Shown: piece by piece, positions 11,828 to 23,164 of the stretch
Numbering within the stretch: the first letter of the stretch is position 1
Layout of the letters: each line of letters starts with the position of its first letter
Assembly (NCBI RefSeq): GCF_030704535.1
Contig: NC_081815.1
Span: forward strand, 2,309,001-2,373,000
Source of the DNA: Vitis vinifera
Taxonomy: Eukaryota > Streptophyta > Magnoliopsida > Vitales > Vitaceae
DNA length: 64,000 nucleotides
Direction: 5' to 3'
Position numbers and translations under genes: made by a program
The notes under the pieces: model-generated
Seen by the model: only the letters and a program-made list of their open reading frames with translations
Database searches by the model: none
Told to the model about the DNA's origin: nothing

Positions 11828-14800
11828 TTAACAAGCACGTGCCTCAGACAGCTGCCTAGAAACAGGTCCGCAGCCACCAGAAAATTTCAAGGATGCAAAC
11901 AGGCAGGACAGCCTTGCCATGGGTCTAGCCCTCACCACTCGGGCAATAATTGCCAGCTCCTTGCCAGCATCATCACAATTGCTTTGATAACCTTCTAGAT
12001 CTGCTTTTGTTATCAGCACTGCATCTCCAGATGGAGAATATGATGTAGTAGTTGCTAATTGGCGCTTGTTATATTCTTGAACAGCCTGCTTATTATAATC
12101 ATTGATGTGTAAGAAACAAGAAAAAATACTGAGCAAAATATTGGTTATAAAACCCTAGTACTGCCAACATTTTGAGAACAAATAGCTATAACTATCTTAA
12201 TATGTAAGATAACCTTGCATTGCAAGGGGACAGTTCCCTCAAAAAGTTGCAGACTCCATCTTGTTCCGTGTGACAAAGTCTCCTTGACAAACTTTCGAAT
12301 GAAGTCCTATGTAAAGTATCTAACTAATTTCTAAATTCTCCTGGGCATAGACTAAATTGGCCTCAGCCCAGTCAAGATCACATTTTTTCGAGACTCATTG
12401 TAGATCACCTTTTTTGCTTGTTCCCTTCCATAGGTGGGATGTAGTAAGAAGCTACAACAAGAACTTACAGAAACCCTACAGGTTTTCCGTTTTACAAAAT
12501 AAATTAAGCAATTGTATTAAAAGCACCAAAAAATACAAAATAAATGAAGCCTTACTGCTTACCTTCCACTGTGAGGGAGCTAATAGCACACGTGGTCTTC
12601 TAGAACGAACATATTCCAGGGCAGCAGCAGGTGTCATGTGCTTATACTCAACCTGCAAAATTTGAGAAAACAAAACCTCAACTTTATAACGTTTATACAA
12701 GAGATAAGAACTAAAACATTTGACATTCAGCTAACCCAACAGGAAAACCTTTGGCAACAGATAAAAAAGTTTCAACACAGGTTTTTTTTTTTAATAGGCA
12801 ATTAGAAAGTCTGTTCGAAGGTGCCTAACAAAAGGGGGTGCAATTCAATGAAGAGGATGAAATGTTACCAAATAGCAAAGCACAATAGTTGTGCTCCTTC
12901 CTCGTCCAGCTTTACAATGAACATAAGTAGTTCTACCGGAAGATGCATTCTCTGTTCCCCAGAAGGGAAAACCCAAAAAGAAAAGAAACTTTCATCTCAA
13001 CTACACACCATGGCATCTAAGAATCACAGAACTGGCAGATGTAAAGTCAAAGAAGAATTGCTCACTATGAATGAAATCTACAGCACGGCTAATATCCACA
13101 AATGAAGGAGCAAAAAGGTAATCTCTTGTGGGAATTACCAGGTGGTCTATCTCATGAGCCTGAAAACCATCAAACAATGGAATGGGAGAGGTCATAAATC
13201 CACAAAAAAGAATGTTCAAGCCAAAATTTTAAATACTTAAAGGGAATAATAGCAAAGGATACATTGATGATATCTAAGATGAGCTCTATGATATACTAAT
13301 ATTTTGGCTTTTGAAGATAACAATCAAAAATGGATTTTTTTTTTTTTTTTTTTGTTTATGGGCAAAAAGAGGGCATGTATTAACATGAAGTATACAATCA
13401 AAGCCCAATATAAGCAAAGAGGTAAGGACCCAAAAAAAACCTTCTCCTTACCTGAAATTCAAACAATCTATAAAATCTAATGTCAACAATCAAAAAATGG
13501 AATTAAGGAATATTCATGAACGAAAACAAATACCAATTCATTTATTTAAGTATTTATACAAAAATTTCTAGTACTAAGAACAATATAGTAAAATCAATTT
13601 GTTTTAAACACTTTTTTTTATTTTTTTTTATTTTTTATTTTTATAGACAAAAAACACTTCCTTTCATAAGACCATTTGTCATGAAGAGTTAATTGATTAC
13701 CTCTGGAGCAACAAACCCTATATTTTCTTCTTTCCTAAATGCTAGAACAGATGACTAATAGACCACTCCCTAAATACATCCTAGCTTTTCATCCCTGGGA
13801 CCCTCCCCAACCAGTCATAGTAAAAGCGGTACCTAGGCCCCAGAAAGAGGATGCCCCTCAATTTTATTCTAGTCTTGAATGATTTGATGCAGAGTTTAAC
13901 AGCACAATTACATGTTTTAAAAAAGCAAGGAATGGACAGACCACAAGCATTGAATACACATGTCCAATCCACTAAAGAAATTACTCATTAAGCACTGCCA
14001 CAATATTTTCTTCAAGCATGGTGCTATTTGTTATAATTTGACTTATATGTTTTAGTTATGATTCTGATGTGATAAACTCATAATCCTCAACAACAAAAGC
14101 CAATCCAAGCATATCAATAGAAGGGATGACATAATGCTATTTGTTATAATTTGACTTATATGCTTTAGTTATGATTCTGATGTGATAAACTCATAATCTT
14201 CAATTACAAAAGCCACAAAATCATATCAATATAAGGGATAACAATCTAACTGCATCATATTGTCAAGAACCACTCACATGATACAAGGACGTGGGAACCA
14301 AAGTTTCATAAGGTTCATTTAAAGTAATTACGCCACCTACACCAAGCTGCTTCAGCCGTGGGACATCCTTGGGAAATGGAACCGCACCAAGCAGAAGGAA
14401 CTGAAACATATGATATTTGCAAAATGAATTAAAAAAATAAATAAAAATCAAAGTGAGCTTTTTGACAGTCCCAGGATGTCATGACCATTCCAGAAAATCA
14501 AAGGACCAAAAACTCAAAAAACACTCCTGCAACGATTCATATACATATGCATAGCATGAATTTCAAAACCATAAAGACATCAAACCTTCAGTTTGGCTTC
14601 CCAGAATACCATGGAAGACAAAACAAAAGAAAATTTTAAACCTCATATGTCCTTTCTCTATATGGATAACCAAAAATTGAATACACACCACAATTAACCC
14701 ATATAATTGGATTAGGAAATTTTTTTCTTTTTTGTGCTCCAAAACAATGAAAAATCTAATATCTAAAGTTCAAACTCAATTCGCTTCCTTTACCCACCTC

Positions 14801-15086
14801 CTATCAGCAATCAAACATAGGATAAACATGAAATCTATCATGAAAAAACAAAAATCATTAAAATAAGCACAAAAATCAGAGAAAACAAAACCTGATCAAC
14901 TTCATCCCACCATCTGAACTCCGCCTGAATCTTGTTCCGAAACACATTATACAGAAGAGTCGGGTAGAAGAGGATCCGAGCCCCCGCCCCGACCAAAGCC
15001 ATCTTGGCATCAACCTTAACAACCTGCCTTCTATAAACACTCTCCTTCCCATCAGATTCAACATCATCCAAATCTTCGATCTTCAT
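11828..15086 (-). CDS. PTPMT2: Phosphatidylglycerophosphate phosphatase, PTPMT2-like dual-specificity phosphatase
   Basis: PTPMT enzymes dephosphorylate phosphatidylglycerophosphate to phosphatidylglycerol in phospholipid and cardiolipin synthesis. Six exons on the minus strand (15086-14892, 14400-14278, 13159-13066, 12951-12869, 12652-12563, 12085-11828) join in phase to 280 residues. The conserved head ARILFYPTLLYNVFRNKI precedes the phosphatase fold. The catalytic loop HCKAGRGRST puts the nucleophile at about Cys150 and the phosphate-binding Arg at about 156. PTRD at about 116-119 supplies the likely general acid. GVGGVITLNEPYETLVPT and EYVRSRRPRVLLAPSQW are further family blocks. The last 85 residues are less conserved and lie beyond the catalytic domain. 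The Met chosen heads a conserved acidic N-terminus. Two TTAGGGTTT motifs (telo-box type, in minus orientation) lie just upstream at 15100-15140. Older annotations call relatives DSP8-like. Confidence 0.93.
14022..14247. repeat. Direct tandem duplication of about 113 bp inside a PTPMT2 intron
   Basis: The block starting tgctatttgttataatttg at 14022 is repeated from 14135 with a handful of substitutions, and both copies end in a similar catatcaata..gggat string. It lies in intron 2 (between the exons ending at 14278 and starting at 13159), outside coding sequence. Confidence 0.9.
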
Positions 15087-15530
15087 TTCTAAATATTCGA
15101 AACCCTAAGACCAACCCTGATCAATCCAAACCCTAACAACCTGATATTACACAAATTAAAGTCCAGTTTACAATCAAATAGACAGAAAAGAAAAACCAAA
15201 GAAATCGAACCGAATAACACAATTGGAACAAAAGAAAGAAACCCCAGAATAAAATTGGTACTGCGGATTCCAAACCTTTACCAAATTGTACGAAAATTAC
15301 ACCAAACGAAAGCAGAGAAAATGGATTCTCTACAGCAGCATATGAAATTGGAAGGCTTTTAGTGATTCTCCTTCGAGAGCTGGCACTATTACTGCGATTC
15401 TCGGTGTCTTCAGGATCGAGATTGAGAAAGAAACAGTCATGTGACTTCATGCGTCCAATAAGGTTATCGAATCGAGAAAGTTTTTGTAATTTTTTTGGCA
15501 ATTTATTTTTAATTTATTTACAAGAGAGGG
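15087..15530 (-). promoter_or_regulatory. Leader and proximal promoter of the PTPMT2-like gene
   Basis: The sequence just upstream of the minus-strand start codon carries two copies of TTAGGGTTT within 50 bases. This is the telo-box, common near the start sites of plant housekeeping and growth genes. No firm TATA box is visible. The exact transcription start is not set. Confidence 0.4.
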
Positions 15531-15774
15531 TCAATGCATGGAGAGAGAACCATGTAGTGATTTAGTTATGCCCTTGGACTTTGTTTTAATTACGATGTGA
15601 CCCTGTGTGTAGAGGCTTCTGCTTTACTACACTCCACCCTCTCTGCAATTTGTGCTTTTTGCTGTATTCTTGCCACGTCATCATGAAATAAGAACAACCC
15701 CATCCGTTTTGTTGCCACGTCATCCAATGAGATTTCCCTTTTTAAGACGTGGATATTGTAACCCCCACTTATTA

Positions 15775-16000
15775 ATCCTTTCTTTTAAAATGTTAAAAAT
15801 AATAAATACCATTAAAAATTTATCCCTTTTCATTAATCACATTTTAATAAATTTTATGTATTTTAAACTTCCAAATTTTTTTTTTCATATCCTTTCTTTT
15901 AAAATGTTAAAAATAATAAATACCATTAAAAATTTATCCCTTTTCATTAATCACATTTTAATAAATTTTATGTATTTTAAACTTCCAATTTTTTTTTTCA
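15775..16000. repeat. Two-copy tandem repeat of 114 bp
   Basis: The AT-rich unit that begins atcctttcttttaaaatg at 15775 recurs almost unchanged from 15889, a period of 114 bases. Apart from the length of a T run the copies are practically identical, so the duplication is recent. It lies about 0.7 kb upstream of the PTPMT2-like start codon. Confidence 0.95.
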
Positions 16001-16019
16001 TGACAAATTTTATTATTTG

Positions 16020-16220
16020 GGATTTATAAAAAGGAAAAAAAATCTATAAAAAATTATTTTCTAATATATGACTATCACAAAAAATATGAAAAAAAAAATA
16101 ATTGTAATTAAAATTAATTATAAATTTATGTAATTAAAATAAATTTTAAAAATTATTTAAAATAATTTATTAATTTGATTTATTTTTTTCTCAAATTTTC
16201 TAGAAGACAAAGATAGAATT
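16020..16220. mobile_element. Possible degenerate MITE related to the 28287-28610 element
   Basis: The interior (aattaaaattaatta, then a run of tta/aat blocks, then tttttctcaaattttct) resembles the middle and right side of the better preserved MITE at 28287-28610. Terminal inverted repeats are not recognisable, so this is a weak call. Confidence 0.3.
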
Positions 16221-16518
16221 AAAGTTTTGAAATCATGCTTTTTATTTTTTTTCCATAAATAAAGATATACACATGATTTTGGTTTTTTCAATCTTATATG
16301 AGTAAGGTTGAATAGAAAACTTTGGCCAAGACTTAAAAGATAAGATATGGAATGTGGACTAATTCAATTTGGAATGTACACATATCTCTTAATCTTGAAT
16401 CATCTTTCTTTGAATGGATAATATCATAGTTGTCTTTATATGTCACCTTCATTGGAAATAAGGCGAAGAAAATCATATAGTTTTCCCATTGGTGCTTTCA
16501 AGATAACTTAAGTCTTAA

Positions 16519-17985
16519 GGGGGTGTTTGGTACACGGGAATAGAGAGTGGGAATAGACATCTCATTCATTTTCTCTCTTATTCCTGTGTTTGGATAAATG
16601 TTAAGAATGTGGAAATGAAATAAAAAATTATTCCGGCAGAAATCAAATCCAACTTATGAGTTGGATTTGCATTCATTAAAAGTAGGTGGTATTCTGATTC
16701 ATTAAACCTATTTGATAATATAAAATAACCTAATTACTATTTTACCCTCTTATCTTGTTTTTCAAACCCGATGTTTATCTTCTTTGTAAAGGTAGAGATC
16801 CATTCATCATCCAGTTCTTATCTTCTTTGCAAAGCTAGAGACCCACTCTTCATCCAATTCTCTACAACAAGTGATTCTTCTAAATTGAATCAATTAAACC
16901 TTCCACGATATTTAAAAAAAAAAAAATCAATTTCTAATTTATAGGGTTTTGGATGTTCATTTTGATTGTTGGATCTAGGATTCGTCATTGTTTGCTGCAA
17001 CTAGGTTCTGAAAACTTCCTTCTACATCTTCGATCAAGTTTACCTTATTTTCTCTTTCTTCTTCTATTTCTTTATATGTGTTTCTTCTTCTCTATAAATC
17101 GATTAACTTTTTTTTTTATTAATTTATGTTTGGAATAATGGAAACTGGAGAGAAAAATTGAAATGGTTGGAAAAAGATTTTTCGATTTCAAAAATTTTTA
17201 ATGGTTAGGGAAAAAATATTATAATAAAGTTTGTGTTTTTTTATTTCCTTTTTTGCAAATAAGAAATAAGTATTTGGTAGCTTTGACAATTTATATCTTC
17301 TTATATTTTTTTTCTCTTTTTTTTTCTTAGTAAAATATAATTCTATAGCTTTTTTTGCATGACAAATTATTTAAAATTTTGATAAAAAAAAATGAATATT
17401 TAAAATTTTTTAAGGTTATGGATTTTATCGGATATGATACTTGTTGAAAATTAGAATAAATTTGAATTCTTTTATTTCCTCTTTTGAAAATAGGAAAAAC
17501 ATTTGCTAGCTTTGAGAATTTAAATATTATAATAAATAATTTTTTTTTGAAAAATATAATTTTATAACTACTTAAGCATGACAAATTATTCAAATTTTTA
17601 ATAAAAATAATAATTGAATATTTGTGCATTAGGGTTATACGATTTTTTATGGTTAATTTTTTATTTATTGAGTATATATATATTTTTTAGTCTTATTATT
17701 TAATAACAAAAAACCTCTCAAATTTTATTTTTTTAAAATAAAAGTAAAAATAAAAAAATATTTTAAATTATATGTAAGGATATTATTGTAAATTTATTTC
17801 CTTTTCATTTCCATTCCTATTATTATCAAACATTGGAATGGAAACAAGTAATCATTCCAATCTTGCATTCCTAAGTTCATCCAAATGCTAGAAATGGAAT
17901 CATCAAATTCATTCCATTCCACTAAGAAATAGGAAAGGAAACAAAATATTATTTCCATTCCCTATTCCGACGTACCAAACACCCC
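16519..17985. mobile_element. PIF/Harbinger (Tourist-like) non-autonomous DNA element, 1.47 kb
   Basis: The left end reads GGGGGTGTTTGGTAC and the right end reads GTACCAAACACCCC, giving a near-perfect inverted repeat of about 14 bases. The match continues imperfectly inward (cgggaatag against the inverse of ctattccg). The element is flanked on both sides by TAA (16516-16518 and 17986-17988), the TWA-type 3-base target duplication used by PIF/Harbinger transposons. The G-rich start ending in TGTTTGGT is typical of plant Tourist/Harbinger ends. The interior is AT-rich with only short frames, so no transposase is present and movement would need one from elsewhere. It is long for a MITE and could be an internally deleted Harbinger copy. 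Confidence 0.82.
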
Positions 17986-18029
17986 TAAGTATAATGGCTG
18001 GAGGAGATTATTTTTTCGTTATCCAGATG

Positions 18030-18490
18030 TAGAATATCATAATCATCTTTTAATATAAATACAATGTCCTTATATAAGATTATACATTTTTTCTCTTATT
18101 TGATGTGGGATATCATAATCAATATTCCTTATGCAAATAAAACGTCCTTATATAAGATCATAAATATTTTCTTCTATTCAATATAAGATATCATAATCGT
18201 TTCATACAACATCTAGTTCAAACAAACTCTCATATAATGTCTTAATTTATGTCCACAAGATTGCACCAAATAGACAGATACTCCTTGTGGGGTCAAACGA
18301 ACTTTTAAGTTTAATTGATAATTGACTTTAACATCATTTATAGTGATCTGTTCTCAACTCAATACATATTGATCGTTCTAAAACTAACGAATTCTCATGA
18401 CTTTAAAATGTGTATGTAATATTAAAAAGAGTCTATACATACATAGCATTAAGAACTTTTTCTTCAATTAAATGTAAGATATCATATTAA
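18030..18490. repeat. Dispersed repeat with an internal tandem of about 77 bp
   Basis: The motif gatatcataatc followed by an aaa..gtccttatataagat block appears from 18031, again from about 18107 and partly from 18186, a period near 77 bases. The continuing sequence (ttctcatgactttaaaatg, then the tttttcttcaattaaatg block) matches sequence near 33690-33850 and 44700-45000. I take it as a copy of a dispersed low-copy family. Confidence 0.6.
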
Positions 18491-21126
18491 GCCGAATCCA
18501 AATTCTATTTAATATTTTTATAATATTTATAATTTATATATATACTATATAGTAATATTTATTTTACCTATTTATTTTTAATTTTTTTAAAAAATATCAC
18601 ATTATAATTATATTATATCCTTTTTCATTTCTCTAAAAAGGACATATGAATTTATTATTATTTTTTTGTTATTGTATTGAAATTTGATCTTATTTATTTT
18701 TCAAAAGTTAGTTTAAATTTATAAAATAAAATAAAAGATTAAAAAACATTTGTGGATAGATTTTGCAACATACAACATGAAAAAGCCAATCAACTGAACT
18801 TAATACAACCAAATCGTTAGAAAAATGAGCTTGGAATTGTGTTAAATAGCTCCTGTTAAAGTTAGATTGGATTGAATTTAGATTAATTGTTTCTTAATTT
18901 AGATTTAAGCTTCGATTAGCCACCAATCCGAGCCCACACAAACCCAAGACCTGGCCACAAACCCATGCTTTGAAATGGCTCATTGAATCTTTTGATTATA
19001 GTTGAATCCATCATGAAGGAATCACTGTGTACGGTTTTTCAAGAATCAACCATATTTAGTGAATTAGGTGAATGCTTTTAGTTGAAAGGGTTGCCACCTG
19101 CCCATCTGCTTCCTATCTTCTAACACTGGACTGGTTGGTTGGTCAAGTTAATGCCTTGACCACACCATGCACAGGCCCATGACGTCCTTCAAGTTCAGGT
19201 CTCCTTCAACACATGGACGATCTCTTGTTCGCTGCTGTCTGGTGCCTCAAATGCTTGAAATGGCGTGGGAGTGGCCTTGTTTTCCTCCTTTGTTAGCAGA
19301 CAGTAACGAGTAATTATATTACTCTAAATCTCAAGGGTAATGTACTTTTGACATTAGATAAGAGAAAAAGTATGATGTTATTTATAAGTTATTCTTAATT
19401 ATATAAATATATTTTAAAGTCGTGAAACTTAGAATGGATAATATTTATAGGGTTGAGTGTGAGTCTTTATAAATAGTATTATAACGTTTTTAATGTAAGA
19501 ATTTATTTGATTTTGTGATCTTACGAGACACATATGAAATGATTGCAATATTCAATATTAGGTAGAAAAAAAAGTTTTTACTTGATATGTATATGAATTT
19601 TTTTTTTAGAGATGGTCAACATGTGGGGACATAGAGCACGAACTAGGACCATGTACCCTTGACACCGCCCCACGAAAGCATGTGCCCATGCCTCATGGTC
19701 CAGCCCCAATCTCAAAGCCACCACTTCACCAGAAGCCAATTTTTGAGGTGGGCTCATAGACTCTGTCCAGTCATCTTCCCTGGGCATGACGAAACCTAGA
19801 AAATGATAAGCAAATAAGATATAAACTAGGTGTGTCCTCTAGCATATCCCCTATCAACCGAGTACACTTTAATTATCATAAGCATCCATCAAAGGTATCA
19901 ATGTTGGAGCCCATGGCGACCCCATTATGCATACCATTCCAGAGCTCCAACACAGGTAAAAAATGCCTCACCTGCACATCCAATTTGTTGATGGGCAAGC
20001 CAAAATCTACCTGAGAAAGGGGTGGAGACAAGATGAACACCTTACAGAGCACTGCAATGGAACCTACACCTACCGCAATTCACCAAAATTTAACCACGTG
20101 AATGCACAGACCCAATCTAGCACCAGTCCAAACAACAAAAGGACAAACTTTGGTTTTAGCAATGATCATAATTTTTAACAAATTAAAGCAAAATTGCACT
20201 CCAAAATGATTGTGGGTTCACAAGATCAATAGGGGAGGAACTCGAGCTGGATTTGTCTTACTGTAAAAAGATCAACGGGGTCATTGATGAGTGTAGGGGA
20301 CTCAACAAGCATCACCACTTTTTCTATGTACCAACATACTAAATACTAAAATCACATCACTTTGTTTATAGGGTATTTGAATTTTCATGTGGCCATGCTT
20401 CAAAACAACGACTTTGCAGGTCTTCCACTTATAGCGTGCCAGTAGAATTGCAACCAAAGAGTCCTTTTTTCTTTTTTCATTTTATAAATTTTTTGGTGGT
20501 AAATTGGTTGCCATGGGAGCTAGCTGCCATCCGATTGGGTTCCAAATTCAAGCCCACTAGCTTTGTCAAAATCACTTCCAGATGGGTTTCCTTTCATCTT
20601 AAAGATGACCTTTGCCATACTCTCCACCCCTCACATACGAGAACAGAGCATGTTACCATCATTAGAGAAAATTATGATGTGACGCACTTGTGCTCTTGTG
20701 CCATCATTCATGCAAGAATAAATTCAAACACCGAACAGAATGGAAAGGGAGGTAAGCATCAATCATATGAAGTGGGAAATTAAGATAAATATAGAATATG
20801 ATTTGCCTCAAATGTAATGTTTAACCAAGAAAATCATGCATCGGTTTGTTGTTTTATTAAAGTATTCATAACTGGTATTCTTCAACAAATTCAGCAGCTT
20901 TTCTACTGTGTATATGCTTTCAGCAATCATAAGTCATTTGCGTACGGAAAAGGTTGTAGAACAGTGAAGCCCACAAATGTGGACATGGATAAATAAATGT
21001 TAGCAAGTGAAAAAATAAAAGCAGAGTTGAGGAGAGATTAATCCCATCAAATTTCTTCCTTTAATGCTCCAGCCTTCAGCTATATTTTTACACTAGTGTA
21101 CAAGCAGTAGGCATCTTATTATTGAG
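18491..21126. other. Intergenic region upstream of the LRR gene
   Basis: No gene is supported. The frames near 19578-19787, 19832-20178 and 20436-20783 show no domain or splice context. Part of 19370-19500 resembles the dispersed repeat family described at 36146-36302. A ctatattttt string at about 21079-21088 could serve as a TATA box for the LRR gene starting at 21127, although that would leave a very short leader. Confidence 0.45.
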
Positions 21127-22377
21127 ATGAAAATGGAGAAGAGTTGGGTTCTGGCTTTTCTCCTCCTCCAAGTACTTCCAACAGAAGGTGATTTTGGGGT
21201 GGGTGCCGGAATTGGTGTTGGAATTGGCAATGGTGATGGTGGGGGTGGTGGTGGGGGTGCATCTGTGTGGATTGGTGGTGGGATTGACGGCCAAAACCCA
21301 CCTGGGTATACAGCTTCAAGCCTCAGCAGTGCGTACACAGCTCTCCAGGCATGGAAATCTGCTATTACAGATGACCCATTGAAGGTTTTGCGCACTTGGG
21401 TTGGCTCCAATGTGTGTGCTTACAGAGGAGTCTTCTGTGCAGATCCTGAAGAAGATGGGTCTGGACAAACCGGCCCTGTTGTTGCAGGAATAGATCTCAA
21501 CCGTGCAAATCTTCAGGGCACTCTTGTGAAGGAACTTTCTGTCCTTACGGACATGTCTCTCCTCCACCTCAGCGGCAACAGATTCACAGGCACAGTTCCT
21601 GAAAGTTTCAGATATCTCCTCTCTCTCAAAGAGTTGGACCTAAGTAACAACCACTTCTCGGGTCCTTTCCCTACAGTGACTCTTCTCATGCCTAATCTCA
21701 TATATCTGGACATCAGATTCAACAACTTTGCAGGGCCCATTCCTGATGATCTCTTCAACAAGGAGCTTGACGCCATCATAATCAACAATAACCAGTTTGA
21801 TGGCGAACTTCCTCCAAATTTGGGGAACTCACCAGCTTCTGTGATAAATTTGGCTAACAACAAGTTCAGTGGGAACATCCCAACTAGCTTTGCGTACATG
21901 AATCCTAAATTGAAGGAGATTTTGTTCCTCAACAACCAATTAACAGGGTGCATTCCTGAGGGAGTTGGGATGTGGGATGGAATGGAAGTTTTGGATTTGA
22001 GCCACAACTCACTGATGGGCCATTTGCCAAATTCAATTTCTTGTCTTGAGGAGATTGAAGTTCTTAATTTGGCACACAACAAGCTGTCTGGGTCACTCTC
22101 AGACCTGGTCTGTTCACTGAGAAGCATTGTGAATCTGACTGTGGCTTACAATTTCTTTTCTGGGTTTGGGCAAGAATGCTCCAAGCTGTTCTTCAGGAAT
22201 GTGGGTTTTGATTTCTCAGTGAACTGCATTCCGGGAAGGGACATGCAGAGGCCTCAACCAGATTGCTCTGTGATTCCGGGAGGTGGGTTGAACTGCTTGA
22301 GAATCCCTTCTGCAAGGCCCCTCATTTGTGGGTTGGTTGGAAGCCCAGAGACTGATCCAAGCCCATCATCTCCATGA
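21127..22377 (+). CDS. Secreted leucine-rich repeat protein, LRX-like without extensin tail
   Basis: A single-exon protein of 416 residues, probably in the cell wall. LRX relatives bind RALF peptides and couple wall state to growth; whether this short form does so is not known. Residues 1-22 look like a signal peptide (hydrophobic WVLAFLLLQVL). A Gly-rich linker follows (about 23-52, with a run of seven Gly). The LRR N-cap contains LQAWKSAITDDPLKVLRTW and two Cys. About ten 23-24 residue LRRs of the plant LxxLxLSxNxFSGxxP type fill roughly residues 115-345. A Cys-rich cap ends the fold. The C-terminus is only a short Pro/Ser tail (SPETDPSPSSP) in place of the Ser-Pro4 extensin repeats of true LRX proteins. 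The second Met (residue 3) could also be the start. Arabidopsis At4g29240 is the closest relative I recall. Confidence 0.92.
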   Translation: MKMEKSWVLAFLLLQVLPTEGDFGVGAGIGVGIGNGDGGGGGGGASVWIGGGIDGQNPPGYTASSLSSAYTALQAWKSAITDDPLKVLRTWVGSNVCAYRGVFCADPEEDGSGQTGPVVAGIDLNRANLQGTLVKELSVLTDMSLLHLSGNRFTGTVPESFRYLLSLKELDLSNNHFSGPFPTVTLLMPNLIYLDIRFNNFAGPIPDDLFNKELDAIIINNNQFDGELPPNLGNSPASVINLANNKFSGNIPTSFAYMNPKLKEILFLNNQLTGCIPEGVGMWDGMEVLDLSHNSLMGHLPNSISCLEEIEVLNLAHNKLSGSLSDLVCSLRSIVNLTVAYNFFSGFGQECSKLFFRNVGFDFSVNCIPGRDMQRPQPDCSVIPGGGLNCLRIPSARPLICGLVGSPETDPSPSSP

Positions 22378-23164
22378 GGGAGAGAGACAGAGAGGGAGAC
22401 CAGTGCTGTAAAACAGGTTGGTGACGTCTCTTTCATCAAATGACAGTAATTATGATGCAGAGCTTCCTAATTTATTTTTCTGGATTCAGTACATCTGTAA
22501 GTTATTATCTCTCTTGAATGGATAAGACATGCTCAGAAAGTGATAGAAATGAATTTATTTTAGTCCCTTAATGTATGATTCTGGCTGGAGTGCTTTAATC
22601 ATATCTTTGACTTGCAAGACAAAATATTAGAAAATAAATAATATAAAAATATCTTTTATCTCTCACACGCAATTGCCGTGCTACACCATTCATGGCGCAT
22701 CCTAATATAAGATTTATCCTATCATAAAATTATGTTTCTGCACTCAACCCTGTTTTTTCTCTCTTCCAGAAAGAGATCTCAATCCATCCTTAAAAGAAGT
22801 TGCAGCAGCAGCTCTTATCATGACTCTTTTCAAGTCACTCTCAGAAATCCAGTTAACCAATATCCCATGAAATTTTTTCGAAATGGGATTTATGGAAACG
22901 AGATTGGACATCATTTTTGTAATCTGGTAAGACTCAAAAAAACCATCCCTCCCTAACCATAGGAAGCAAGAACTCAAGAGATTAACCAACAACGTTAACA
23001 AGACAAGCCTTGTAAGCACCTACAACCTCTCAAAACCACAAGTACATACAAATTGTTTGAAAGAATTGTGGTGAATAACCAGAGTCTAAGAACTTCCAAA
23101 CAAGCAAATGAATTACAATAACATTGGCACAACTGCCTAATGCTATTATTAGTTTTTTTTTGCA
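22378..23164. other. Gap between convergent LRR and acid phosphatase genes
   Basis: This 0.8 kb stretch should hold the two 3' UTRs. I see no gene, repeat or structured RNA. The frames at 22732-23019 are short, overlap on both strands and have no domain. Confidence 0.5.
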
